In this document: positions 53,734 through 62,098 of the stretch, piece after piece | Layout: each line of letters starts with the position of its first letter | Numbering within the stretch: the first letter of the stretch is position 1 | Origin: Muribaculum gordoncarteri | GTDB taxonomy: Bacteria; Bacteroidota; Bacteroidia; Bacteroidales; Muribaculaceae | Assembly (NCBI RefSeq): GCF_004803695.1 | Contig: NZ_CP039393.1 | Coordinates: forward strand, 930,001 to 994,000 | DNA: 64,000 bases | Direction of reading: 5' to 3' | Notes under the pieces: model-generated | Database searches by the model: none | Seen by the model: the letters and a program-made list of their open reading frames with translations, nothing else | Told to the model about the DNA's origin: nothing | Position numbers and translations under genes: made by a program

Positions 53734-54159
53734 ATGGAACGAAAGTTATATTCATTTGATATATTAAGTAAGTCGACGCTATTGATGTCGATTCTCGATG
53801 CCCGCATTTCGACATACTGTATGCTTTACATTATGACGATGCTCTCGTTTTCGCCCATGATTGATTTTAACAAAGTCGACTTCGCTACAGTGGCGGTGAT
53901 AGGTGCGGCGACAGCGGTGTTGATTACATGGATTGTGTGGATAGCATTGGTTGTTGTAAAGCATCTGCCCGTGAAGCCATGCTCAGGCACGTGGGACCGA
54001 TTTGTAAACTATTTAAGCGGACTGTTGCTTGGAGCCTGGATGATGGGAGCGATATTCTCATGGACGACTTTAAACATGGTGGTGGCCGCTGTGGCCGTGG
54101 TTGCGTTGTCGGCTTCGTTCTTGCGCTTTGTGTTCATCGACTCCAAGATGGAATCATGA
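53734..54159 (+). CDS. Small four-helix membrane protein of unknown function
   Basis: The protein has 141 residues. Hydrophobic segments lie at about 27-44, 51-75, 92-112 and 112-132. A short cytosolic-type loop HLPVKPCSGTWDRF joins helices 2 and 3. The N-terminus MERKLYSFDILSKST is polar. No conserved catalytic residues are evident and the family is not recognised. A good promoter supports expression. It sits immediately upstream of the tyrosine recombinase, in the accessory pocket. Confidence 0.7.
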   Translation: MERKLYSFDILSKSTLLMSILDARISTYCMLYIMTMLSFSPMIDFNKVDFATVAVIGAATAVLITWIVWIALVVVKHLPVKPCSGTWDRFVNYLSGLLLGAWMMGAIFSWTTLNMVVAAVAVVALSASFLRFVFIDSKMES

Positions 54160-54189
54160 TAAATGATTTCGGTAAAATCATATCGATTT

Positions 54190-54221
54190 TTTGTCGAATT
54201 GAAATAAAACATTTATTTTTG
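54190..54221 (+). promoter_or_regulatory. Bacteroidetes-type promoter for the recombinase
   Basis: TTTG (54190-54193) and TATTTTTG (54214-54221) are 20 bases apart. The leader to the ATG at 54369 is about 140 bases and contains two inverted repeats. Confidence 0.65.
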
Positions 54222-54318
54222 TGACAATATTATTGTCCCCGAGTATCTCGACCGATTGATCTAAACATTACTATAGCAAGTGCCTGTATTCCTGCGATTC
54301 AATGAATTGTGGGAATTA

Positions 54319-54359
54319 GCTTTATGTGATTAAATCAACCATCTAAAAATACATAAAGC
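54319..54359. repeat. Inverted repeat in the recombinase leader
   Basis: GCTTTATGT (54319-54327) and ACATAAAGC (54351-54359) are perfect inverted 9-mers with a 23-base loop, ending 9 bases before the start codon. A second imperfect hairpin (ATTCC…GGAAT) lies at 54288-54316. Confidence 0.6.
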
Positions 54360-54368
54360 ATTTTGATT

Positions 54369-55601
54369 ATGGCATCAGTAAAGGTAAAATTCAGATCATC
54401 CGCTGTAGACGGCAATGTGGGAGCTGTTTACTATCAGATTATTCATGACCGCAAGGTGCGTCGTTTGCCGACCGATTATCGCATATATCCCTCGGAATGG
54501 AGCGACAGCAGTTCGACGGTAGTTACGACCATGAGGTCGGAGCGATATCCCGTAGTCATTTCAATCAGGGAAAATATCAATCGTGACATAGAACAACTGT
54601 CCAGAATTGTAAAGCGATTTGAAACGAAAGGGTTGTTGTTTAGTGCCTCCGACATCGTGAATGAGTTTCAGCGATATGAACAGGAGTGTTCGCTGCTCAA
54701 TTTCATGGGTGAGATAATCGTAAAGCTTAAGCAGAACGGAAAGATAAGGACAGCCGAAACCTATATATCGGCATTGAACAGTTTCACGAAGTTTATCGAC
54801 ATCTCCAAGGCCAAGGGACACTATTTCATGGGAAATGAGATTATGCTTTACGGCATAACATCGGATATTGTCGAGTACTATGAATCATATCTGCATAGCC
54901 GTGGCGTTACACCCAACACAATTTCGTTTTACATGAGAATTTTGCGCGCCGTTTACAATCGCGCCGTTGAGAAGGATCTTATTGAGCAGTCGTTCCCGTT
55001 TCGTCACGTTTACACCGGAATCGACAAGACCGTTAAGCGAGCTCTTCCGTTGGCTGTGATAAAGAAAATCAAGGCGCTTGACCTGTCGTTGTGCCCGGCT
55101 CTTGACTATGCGCGTGACATGTTTTTAATGAGTTTCTATCTGCGCGGAATGAGCTTTATCGACATGGCGTTTCTGCGGAAGAGCGACTTGAGGAACGGCC
55201 ATGTGCTCTATCGTCGCCGTAAGACGGGGCAGCGCTTGACTATAGAGTGGACCAAGGAGATGCAGGTTGTGATCGATAAATATCCTGAATCGAGAGCGGG
55301 CTATCTGCTGCCTATAATACGCAATACGGGGATTAACGAGCGGTGTGCCTACCGTAACATGAGCTACAATATAAACCGCAGCCTAAAGAAGATAGCCCAG
55401 ATGATAAATGCCGACATTCCGCTGACGCTATATGTGGCGCGACACAGCTGGGCTTCGGCGGCAAAATCAAAGGGAATACCCATAAGCGTGATAAGTGAGG
55501 GGATGGGGCATGACAGTGAAACCACCACTCGCATATATCTCGCATCGCTCGACACCGCGGTTGTGGACCGAGCCAATTCAATAATACTGAAATCGCTTTA
55601 A
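54369..55601 (+). CDS. Tyrosine-type site-specific recombinase
   Basis: The protein has 410 residues from ATG 54369. The N-terminal arm-binding region (1-90) is followed by a SAM-like core-binding domain (about 100-205) and the catalytic domain. Box I Arg is R259 (YLRGMSFID), and the box II Arg R358 sits in YVARHSWAS, where the usual HxxR His is Tyr. The motif H is in GMGHDSETT, and the nucleophile Y390 in RIYLASLD. This is the common Bacteroidales recombinase type, used for mobile elements and for DNA inversion. No clear element ends are found around it, and palindromes flank it on both sides. Confidence 0.93.
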   Translation: MASVKVKFRSSAVDGNVGAVYYQIIHDRKVRRLPTDYRIYPSEWSDSSSTVVTTMRSERYPVVISIRENINRDIEQLSRIVKRFETKGLLFSASDIVNEFQRYEQECSLLNFMGEIIVKLKQNGKIRTAETYISALNSFTKFIDISKAKGHYFMGNEIMLYGITSDIVEYYESYLHSRGVTPNTISFYMRILRAVYNRAVEKDLIEQSFPFRHVYTGIDKTVKRALPLAVIKKIKALDLSLCPALDYARDMFLMSFYLRGMSFIDMAFLRKSDLRNGHVLYRRRKTGQRLTIEWTKEMQVVIDKYPESRAGYLLPIIRNTGINERCAYRNMSYNINRSLKKIAQMINADIPLTLYVARHSWASAAKSKGIPISVISEGMGHDSETTTRIYLASLDTAVVDRANSIILKSL

Positions 55602-55624
55602 CGAGGCGAGAAAATCATTAAACG

Positions 55625-55682
55625 ATTACGGATACAGGACGACAACGACATTGCTACATGCCTATGTGCCTGTATCCGTAAT
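55625..55682. repeat. Perfect 14-base inverted repeat downstream of the recombinase
   Basis: ATTACGGATACAGG (55625-55638) and CCTGTATCCGTAAT (55669-55682) enclose 30 bases. A second imperfect inverted pair (GACAACGACATTGC and GCAGTGTCGTAACGAC) is interleaved. There is no T run, so it does not look like a terminator. Confidence 0.7.
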
Positions 55683-55704
55683 TGTGGCAGTGTCGTAACG
55701 ACAG

Positions 55705-56181
55705 CTATTTCAAGCTGTTACGAATGAATCTCACCATCTCTATATGATTGTCGCAGCTTAGTACATATTGCTTCTTGTTTTTCAGCTTTATGCAGAAACT
55801 CTGGCTGCGGTCGGCATAGTAACCGAAATACTGGCCGATGATGATGTCGCTGAAATATCCCTAATAGCCAAAGAAACCTCCGCTTCCGCACAGTCTTAAT
55901 GCTCCGGGCGAGGGATAGAAGGTGTCGATTGATTCAATGTCGGAATAATTAAATGTTTTGTCGCCCGACAAGAGCCGATGAATCTTGACCGACTTGGAGT
56001 CGGCAGCGACGCTTATCGGACAATAGTATAGGCCCGCGAGGGTGGCCAATGCAGTGATTATGCATAAAATCAGGCACTTGGGCGATTCATTGCGGGTTGA
56101 TACTATACCTACAACAAATAGTGCGAGTACTGCTATCGTTATTATGGTGCAGTAGGTTGAAAAATGTACTTTGCTTTTCAT
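55705..56181 (-). pseudogene. PH-domain-like membrane protein gene interrupted by a stop codon
   Basis: From ATG 56181 the frame reads 106 codons to TAG (55861-55863). It then continues in the same frame for 51 further codons (GYFSDIIIGQYFGYYADRSQ…) to a natural TAG at 55705-55707. Together the 158 codons give two membrane helices (about 8-28 and 36-58) and a bacterial PH domain (DSKSVKIHRLLSGDKTFNYSD, GSGGFFGY-stop-GYFSD). The strongly conserved G-G-FFGY-x-G turn contains the stop, likely a Trp, Leu or Gln codon changed to TAG. The function of intact relatives is unknown. Confidence 0.8.
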
Positions 56182-56192
56182 CTTGTTAAGTT

Positions 56193-56393
56193 TTAATCGT
56201 TGTCTTCGAGAATAAATATCGATTCGACGGGCTTGGAGAAGTACCGTGCTATTTTGAGTGCGAGAGGGGTTGAGGGGAGAAACCGGTTTTTCTCAATGGC
56301 AACAATCGTCTGTCGGCTTACTCCCACCGCTTCGGCCAACTGTTGCTGAGTTATGTCTTTTTCTGCCCGCTCGACTTTAATCCTGTTCTTCAT
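56193..56393 (-). CDS. Helix-turn-helix (XRE/Cro) transcriptional regulator
   Basis: The protein has 66 residues from ATG 56393 (MKNRIKVERAEKDITQQQLA); the upstream ATG at 56444 is not needed. The HTH is seen in TQQQLAEAVGVSRQTIVAIEKNRFLPST. It belongs to the short YozG-like regulators that are usually paired with a membrane protein. It overlaps the upstream membrane protein gene by 17 bases, so the two are one unit. Confidence 0.92.
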   Translation of the reverse strand: MKNRIKVERAEKDITQQQLAEAVGVSRQTIVAIEKNRFLPSTPLALKIARYFSKPVESIFILEDND

Positions 56394-56790
56394 CGTCGCA
56401 TATTTTGTTGTAGCGGTACATTTCAAGCCGGAAAATAAGGACATAAATCATCGGGAGCAAAACGAGATTTATGATCGCAAATTCCATGAATGCGATTCCG
56501 TTTATCAGCAGTGTACTTGTGATGAGCAGAATCACATAGATGTATAGTGAATTAAGTAGTGCGGCCAACCTTATGGAGCGTGTCATTTCATCCTCGTTGA
56601 CCTCCTTTGAGCACACAATAAACACGGCGCCAAGTGCAATGCCTATTATTACTGCATCATTGACCACTGTTTCCGCGATTCCTGATAAAGAGCATAGATT
56701 CATATAGATGAGTATGCCCATTATGGTTGCAGGGATAAAGAGCAGCCATCCGATTGTGCGGAATCCTTTGGGAAAAAGAATATTTTTCAT
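56377..56790 (-). CDS. Membrane protein paired with the HTH regulator
   Basis: The protein has 137 residues with four hydrophobic segments (about 13-31, 43-60, 76-95 and 100-122) and an acidic end CDDEEQD. The loop CSKEVNEDEMTRSIRLAALL between helices 2 and 3 is typical of the DUF2178/DUF3796-like proteins found next to YozG-type regulators. The family call is tentative. The function is unknown; the pair may sense an envelope condition. Its frame runs into the regulator gene. Confidence 0.78.
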   Translation of the reverse strand: MKNILFPKGFRTIGWLLFIPATIMGILIYMNLCSLSGIAETVVNDAVIIGIALGAVFIVCSKEVNEDEMTRSIRLAALLNSLYIYVILLITSTLLINGIAFMEFAIINLVLLPMIYVLIFRLEMYRYNKICDDEEQD

Positions 56791-56973
56791 AATCCGGGGT
56801 TATTAGGTTATTTATTCAACGATGCAAATGTAAATAAAACTTTACATTTAGGCAAATAAATTTTACTTTTTGTTGGAAATTATAGCATTGTCGCCCCGAT
56901 TGCATCGTTGCATAGACCGGATGAAAGGATGCTTCCTGATTGCGGGTTGTGCCGTTATGTGCGGTTGCCACGG

Positions 56974-57534
56974 TTAATGGCGACGGTGTTTCTTGCGGTT
57001 GTGACAGGAGTGCTTGTGGCGCAGCAGTTTCTCGAGTGTGCTTTTGCCGGGACCGTTTTCAGTTGTTGTCGGGGAGGTGGATGGTGTTATTTGAGGCTGC
57101 TCGCAAGGTGCCGGATTGGGCTGCGCGGCCTGTTGCGTGACTGCGGGCGCGGCTTGGGGTTTTGGGGGCTTTGGTTGTCGGTTTGGGACTTGTTGTGTCG
57201 GTTTAGGCTGCGTTTCGTTGTCCTGTCGGGATGCACAGCGGCGTGATGGAGTGGATTTTGCAGCTTTGGTGGCGGCTTTGCGGGCGCGTGCAAGGCGACG
57301 CAATTCACGTGCGCGATAGCGGCGGCGGATTGTGGGCATGATGAGCATGAATATGGCTCTTGGCACGCCGGGTGTAACCTCGATTACAGTCAAGTCGCGC
57401 TGATAGGCTTCGATTGCGGCGCATATTTCGTCACGGTAATGCTTGGGTAGACGGTCGACTGCGTCCTTCCATTCCTGATCAAATTTTAGGCTTTTGCCTC
57501 GGCGGCTCGGTGAGTTAGTTGCTGTATTTTCCAT
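56974..57534 (-). CDS. Pro/Gln/Thr-rich protein with basic N-terminal domain, function unknown
   Basis: The protein has 186 residues. The first 80 hold a compact helical part (SLKFDQEWKDAVDRLPKHYR, RDEICAAIEAYQRDL, FMLIMPTIRRRYRARELRRL) that resembles the DUF6291-type small domains of Bacteroidales mobile genes. The rest is low-complexity Pro, Gln and Thr sequence (QPKPTQQVPNRQPKPPKPQA) with a basic end. No signal peptide is present. The gene is probably real, because the frame stays open through the biased tail. The 180 bases between its stop and the membrane protein gene show nothing further. Confidence 0.6.
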   Translation of the reverse strand: MENTATNSPSRRGKSLKFDQEWKDAVDRLPKHYRDEICAAIEAYQRDLTVIEVTPGVPRAIFMLIMPTIRRRYRARELRRLARARKAATKAAKSTPSRRCASRQDNETQPKPTQQVPNRQPKPPKPQAAPAVTQQAAQPNPAPCEQPQITPSTSPTTTENGPGKSTLEKLLRHKHSCHNRKKHRRH

Positions 57535-57645
57535 AATTACTTTTTTTCAGCAAATATAATGCGCCGAAATCCCCGATTTCACCCCATAATGTCGCGAAGC
57601 CCATTTTATCCCGCAAAATTTTAAAATCTCGCTCCCCAATATTTG

Positions 57646-57689
57646 AACTGCACCCCAAAAGTTTTGTGTCTAACTTTTGGGGTGCAGTT
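57646..57689. repeat. Perfect 18-base inverted repeat; terminator or fused IS ends
   Basis: The arms at 57646-57663 and 57672-57689 are fully complementary, with an 8-base loop. The arm AACTGCACCCCAAAAGTT begins like the terminal repeats of IS3-type elements. On the plus strand a T-rich run follows, so it also works as a terminator candidate for the neighbouring dpp gene. Confidence 0.6.
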
Positions 57690-57694
57690 TATTT

Positions 57695-60004
57695 TTATCG
57701 GGGACCTGCCGGGAGATTGTCGAGCCAATATTTTGCCATTGTCTTGCGAAGGTGCAGTGTGGTGCCCGGTCGCTCATAGATGCCGTGGCTGCGCATGGGA
57801 TAGCTTACCTGGCTGAAAATCTTGCCGTGGCGTATGAGCTCATTGACAAGCAGCTCGCAGTTCTGGTAGTGAACATTGTCGTCGCCTGTGCCGTGAATTA
57901 GCAGCAGATTGCCTTTAAGTCCCTCGACATGGCTTATGGGAGAGCCCTTCACATATCCCTCGGGGTTGTCCTGCGGGGTGTTCATGTAGCGTTCCTGATA
58001 GATGGTATCGTAGGTGCGCTGGTCGGCTACAAAGGCTATCGCTATTCCTGTGTGGAATATGTCGGGGTAACGGAACATGGAGTTCAGAGTCTGGCTGCCG
58101 CCTCCGCTCCATCCGGTTATGCCTACTCGCGTCGAGTCGATGAATGAGTATTGACGGGCAAGGTCCTGCACTCCACGGGCCTGATCCTCCGACGCAAATG
58201 TGCCCACTTCACCGTAGATGCATTTGCGCCACTCGCGGCCACGCGGCACATTGGCTCCTCGGTTGTCGATGCTTACAACGATATAGCCGAGATTGGCCAT
58301 GTATTGATTCCACAAGTCGCCTCCTCCCCACACATCCTGCACGGTGGAGCTTGCCGGTTCGCCGTAAACTTCCACGATTACGGGATATTTTTTGGTTGAA
58401 TCGAAGTCGACAGGCTTTATCATCCATGCGTCAAGCGTGAGCTCTCCCGACTTTACCTTTACAAATTCCTTGGGATTTAGCCCCAATGCCTTGTAGCGGT
58501 CACGAGCGTCGGCGTTGTCCTCGATGGTTCTGACCGACTGATGTTTCGGGAATGATACCATGTCGATTATCGACGGTGTTGCAGCGTTGCTGAATGTGTG
58601 TACCGCCCACTTTCCGGTCGGTGACATGTTGTAGCGGTGCTGTCCCTCCTGATTGGCGGGGCTGAGTCGCTTCACAGTGCCGTCGCCAAACAGCTCGGCG
58701 CTGTAGAGGTAGCGTTGGGTGTAGTTGTCGGGCGATGCGATGAAGTAGACGAGTCCCTTTTTAAGGTCGGTTCCTACGGGCGATATGTAGTCGAAGTCGC
58801 CTTTGGTTATGGGCACCATCTGCTTTCCGTCGCGGCTTATGCGATAGAGATGACGCCACCCGTTACGCTCGCTTGCCCATGTGAACCAACTGTTGTCGTT
58901 GAGCCACAGGATGTTGTCGTTGGTGTCGAGCCATGCGGCATCAGTGTCGGTGAATATTTTTCTTGGGGCGTTATCGTCAAGCGACGCAATCCACACATTG
59001 TTGGTGTTTTGCTGGCGGTTCATCTGCTGAATGAACAGCTCGTTGCTTTCGGGAATGAACTCCATGCGAGGGATGTAGTTGTTGCGAGGGTCGCCGGGAA
59101 GTTCAATCCATGATGTGGGGCCTCCCGAGGCTGAAACGTAACCCACCTTTACCGCCGAGTTGGTGCTTCCGGCCTTGGGGTAGGGGAAGTGCATTATTGT
59201 GGGGTAGATTGAGTCGACATTGTTGATGATGTCGAAAGTTCCGGTTCCTTCGGTGTCGCTTTGCCAATAGGCGATGTATTTGCTGTCGGGGCTCCAGCGG
59301 AATCCGTCACGGCAGCCGAACTCTTCTTCATATACCCAGTCAAATGTTCCGTTGACTATCGTGTCGCTGCCGTCGTCGGTTATGCGCTTGATGTTGCCGG
59401 TAGGGAGATTTTCGACATATATGTTGTTTTGCGACACGTAGGCCACATTGTTTCCGTCGGGAGAGAATTTGGCGAACATCAGCGACGATTCGGGAAGGCC
59501 CTTGCCCAATTGACGGAATGTGCCGTCGTTGAGATCGAGCACCCAATAGTCGCCGCGGGTGTCGTAGCGCCATACACGCCGGGTGTTGGTGTAGACAAGC
59601 ACTTTGTCATTGTCGTTGCTCCAGATTATGCTTCTTATGGGAACGTGGTTTCCTGTCGACTTGTCGATGAACATCGACGACGGTATTATGACTTCGCGAC
59701 GGTTGTCCTTGGCACGATAGGCAACGACATCCATCCCGCCGGTAGCTTCATTGGGTTCAAGACGGCTGTAGCGCTCACCGTCCTTCATCCAGTCTATAGC
59801 TCCGCTGCCACGTGTGGGCACGAGGTTGCCGTTGACGACATCCTCAAGTAGCAGATGCCCTTTGCGTACTTCTTGTTTTGCACTCTGAGTGAATGGGTTG
59901 TCATCGTTTTCCCTGCGGTTTTCCCAGGGCATGATCTGTGCCATTGTAATGTTTCCGGCAAGTGTGATGAATAGGACCGGAGTGATGAATTTCGTTAGAT
60001 TCAT
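57695..60004 (-). CDS. Dipeptidyl peptidase IV-like S9 serine protease
   Basis: The protein has 769 residues from ATG 60004 (MNLTKFITPVLFITLAGNI, signal peptide to about 22). The N-terminal eight-blade DPPIV propeller (about 100-500) includes WVYEEEFGCRDGFRWSPD with the double-Glu of DPPIV that holds the peptide N-terminus. The C-terminal hydrolase has S633 (GWSGGGS), a likely Asp in HGTGDDNVHYQN and H740 (RSHGIYE). It removes X-Pro or X-Ala dipeptides in the periplasm and probably feeds peptide uptake. The in-frame ATG at 60034 adds no useful sequence. Confidence 0.95.
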   Translation of the reverse strand: MNLTKFITPVLFITLAGNITMAQIMPWENRRENDDNPFTQSAKQEVRKGHLLLEDVVNGNLVPTRGSGAIDWMKDGERYSRLEPNEATGGMDVVAYRAKDNRREVIIPSSMFIDKSTGNHVPIRSIIWSNDNDKVLVYTNTRRVWRYDTRGDYWVLDLNDGTFRQLGKGLPESSLMFAKFSPDGNNVAYVSQNNIYVENLPTGNIKRITDDGSDTIVNGTFDWVYEEEFGCRDGFRWSPDSKYIAYWQSDTEGTGTFDIINNVDSIYPTIMHFPYPKAGSTNSAVKVGYVSASGGPTSWIELPGDPRNNYIPRMEFIPESNELFIQQMNRQQNTNNVWIASLDDNAPRKIFTDTDAAWLDTNDNILWLNDNSWFTWASERNGWRHLYRISRDGKQMVPITKGDFDYISPVGTDLKKGLVYFIASPDNYTQRYLYSAELFGDGTVKRLSPANQEGQHRYNMSPTGKWAVHTFSNAATPSIIDMVSFPKHQSVRTIEDNADARDRYKALGLNPKEFVKVKSGELTLDAWMIKPVDFDSTKKYPVIVEVYGEPASSTVQDVWGGGDLWNQYMANLGYIVVSIDNRGANVPRGREWRKCIYGEVGTFASEDQARGVQDLARQYSFIDSTRVGITGWSGGGSQTLNSMFRYPDIFHTGIAIAFVADQRTYDTIYQERYMNTPQDNPEGYVKGSPISHVEGLKGNLLLIHGTGDDNVHYQNCELLVNELIRHGKIFSQVSYPMRSHGIYERPGTTLHLRKTMAKYWLDNLPAGPR

Positions 60005-60017
60005 GGTTATATTAATT

Positions 60018-60053
60018 ACGCATATTCCGTTCACCGGCGAACGGAATATGCGT
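60018..60053. terminator. Hairpin between the DUF1846 gene and dpp
   Basis: A perfect 15-bp stem (60018-60032 with 60039-60053) and a 6-base loop. The T run is weak on the minus strand, so it may be a partial terminator or attenuator. Confidence 0.5.
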
Positions 60054-60071
60054 TTTGTTATGGTTGATTAT

Positions 60072-61532
60072 CTATTTGAATACAGGTTCGCAGGTTAGAC
60101 CTACGCCGAGTTTTTTGAATATCTTGTGGTCGACTTCGCCGAGCATTACGGTGCAGTGAACCTGGCATCCGTTTAGTTCGGGAAGCTTTTCAAGCGCACG
60201 GCGACAGTTTTCGTCATGCGTGCTGAGTACCGACAGGGCCACCAATACTTCATCGGTGTGGAGTCGCGGATTACGGCTGCGCAGATAGTTGAGCTTGGTG
60301 TGCTGTATCGGTTCTATCATCTGCTGCGGAATCAGTTTTATCGAGTGGTCGATTCCTGCAAGATGCTTTATCGTGTTCAAAATCAATGCGGCGCTCGGTC
60401 CGAGAAGCTCACCCGACTCGGCAGTGATGATGGTGCCGTCGGCAAGCTCGATTGCCGAGCATGGCTTGCCGCTGAGTGCGGCGCGATCCTTGGCTGCCTT
60501 TACAGGACGGCGGTAGGACACATCGATCTTTGCCTGCTTGAAGAGCAATGCGATTTTATTGAGTTCGCTGTCGCTGCCGTCACCTAACGCCAGTCGGTTT
60601 AGGGCGGTGTAGTAGCGGCGTATGATTTCGTTCTTGGATGCGTCGCAGCACACTTCGTCGTCGCTGATGCAGAAACCCACCATGTTTACGCCCATGTCGG
60701 TGGGCGATTTGTAGGGATTTTCGCCGTATATGCCTTCAAACAAGGCGTTTAGTACAGGGAATATCTCTATGTCACGGTTGTAGTTTATTGCAGTCTTCCC
60801 ATAGGCTTCGAGGTGGAAGGGGTCGATCATGTTTACATCGTTGAGGTCGGCCGTAGCAGCTTCGTAGGCTATGTTGACCGGATGCTTCAGTGGAAGATTC
60901 CACACGGGGAATGTTTCAAATTTAGCATATCCGGCTTCAATGCCGCGCTTGTGCTCGTTGTAAAGCTGGCTAAGGCACACTGCCATCTTTCCGCTGCCGG
61001 GTCCGGGTGCCGTTACAATTACCAACGGACGGGTGGTGACGATGTAGTCATTGTTTCCGAATCCCTCGTCGGAGGCAATAAGACCCACATTGTTGGGATA
61101 ACCCTCGATTGTGTAGTGATAATAGGTGGTGATGCCCATGCGCTCTAGTCGGCTGCGGAACGAGTCAGCGCTTATCTGGCCGTTGTAATGGGTTATTACC
61201 ACTGAACTTACCATGAATCCTCGTTGCTGAAATTCATTTCGGAGGCGAAGCACATCCATGTCGTAGGTGATGCCCAGATCCTGACGCACTTTGTTTTTTT
61301 CGATGTCGAGTGCGCTGATAACGATCACAATCTCGGCATGGTCGCGCAGCTGGCTCAGCATTCGCAACTTGATGTCGGGTTGAAATCCGGGGAGTACACG
61401 ACTTGCGTGATGGTCGTCGAATAGTTTACCTCCAAGCTCGAGATAGAGCTTGTTTCCGAACTTGGCGATACGCTCTTTGATGTGTTCGGACTGAATTTTC
61501 AGATATTTGTCGTTGTCAAAACCGTATATCAT
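60072..61532 (-). CDS. DUF1846-family protein
   Basis: The protein has 486 residues from ATG 61532 (MIYGFDNDKYLKIQSEHIKE); the ATG at 61619 gives no homology-like extension. It contains the DUF1846 core: IERIAKFGNKLYLELGGKLF, DHHASRVLPGFQPDIK, VTAPGPGSGKMAVCLSQLYN (a P-loop-like GPGSGKMA about residue 165) and FPVWNLPLKHPVN. DUF1846 proteins are conserved and structurally known, but no activity is established. It is transcribed alone. Confidence 0.92.
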   Translation of the reverse strand: MIYGFDNDKYLKIQSEHIKERIAKFGNKLYLELGGKLFDDHHASRVLPGFQPDIKLRMLSQLRDHAEIVIVISALDIEKNKVRQDLGITYDMDVLRLRNEFQQRGFMVSSVVITHYNGQISADSFRSRLERMGITTYYHYTIEGYPNNVGLIASDEGFGNNDYIVTTRPLVIVTAPGPGSGKMAVCLSQLYNEHKRGIEAGYAKFETFPVWNLPLKHPVNIAYEAATADLNDVNMIDPFHLEAYGKTAINYNRDIEIFPVLNALFEGIYGENPYKSPTDMGVNMVGFCISDDEVCCDASKNEIIRRYYTALNRLALGDGSDSELNKIALLFKQAKIDVSYRRPVKAAKDRAALSGKPCSAIELADGTIITAESGELLGPSAALILNTIKHLAGIDHSIKLIPQQMIEPIQHTKLNYLRSRNPRLHTDEVLVALSVLSTHDENCRRALEKLPELNGCQVHCTVMLGEVDHKIFKKLGVGLTCEPVFK

Positions 61533-61699
61533 AACGGAATGCAAAGATAGATAAAAAATGGCACAAGACGAAAACTCAGTATATGATTTTTCATCTTGTG
61601 CCTCAATGAATGAATTCATTACACTCTAATGTCGTAACAAAAGAGATTGTTCCATGTATTATAATGTGTTATTTATAATAGAGGATTGATTTTTCTCTG

Positions 61700-62098
61700 C
61701 TAGCGCTTGATGGACATTATGTCGTCGGGTGAGAGGGGAGTGTAGGGGCCGTCCTTCACCTCGAATATCACCGACGGCTCGATGACCTCGAGAGTGTGCC
61801 ATTGGCCTGACGGAATGTGCACTCCGTAGTTGCCCTCCGATGGATTCAATGTGAACCGTTCGGTTTCATTGCCCTCGGAGTCGTAGAACATGACATTGAT
61901 CAGTCCCCTAAGCAAGATGTAGGTTTCGGCAGTGTGGCGATGACGGTGTACCGGTAGATGTGTCCCCGGTTCGAGCGCGTTGAAAAGACGTTGTGCCTTT
62001 GCATCGAGCGATTCATGAAGGTTGTAGTTCATTCGCAGCCGCTCAGATTTGCGGGCCTGTTGCGAAACTTGATTCAGAAGCTTATCGTCGATAATCAT
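61700..62098 (-). CDS. WbuC-family cupin metalloprotein
   Basis: The protein has 132 residues. It starts IIDDKLLNQVSQQARKSERL, the WbuC N-terminus. The cupin metal site is in GTHLPVHRHRHTAETYILL (about 45-63) and HIPSGQWHTLEV. WbuC genes lie in O-antigen and capsule loci; their biochemical task is not fixed. It overlaps the transferase gene by 4 bases (ATGA). Confidence 0.9.
   Translation of the reverse strand: MIIDDKLLNQVSQQARKSERLRMNYNLHESLDAKAQRLFNALEPGTHLPVHRHRHTAETYILLRGLINVMFYDSEGNETERFTLNPSEGNYGVHIPSGQWHTLEVIEPSVIFEVKDGPYTPLSPDDIMSIKR

Noticed and set aside
56908-57246. 112-codon plus-strand frame opposite the Pro/Gln/Thr-rich gene
   Set aside because: Cys/Leu/Arg-rich sequence is what the complement of a Pro/Gln/Thr tail gives; no start signals or family match.
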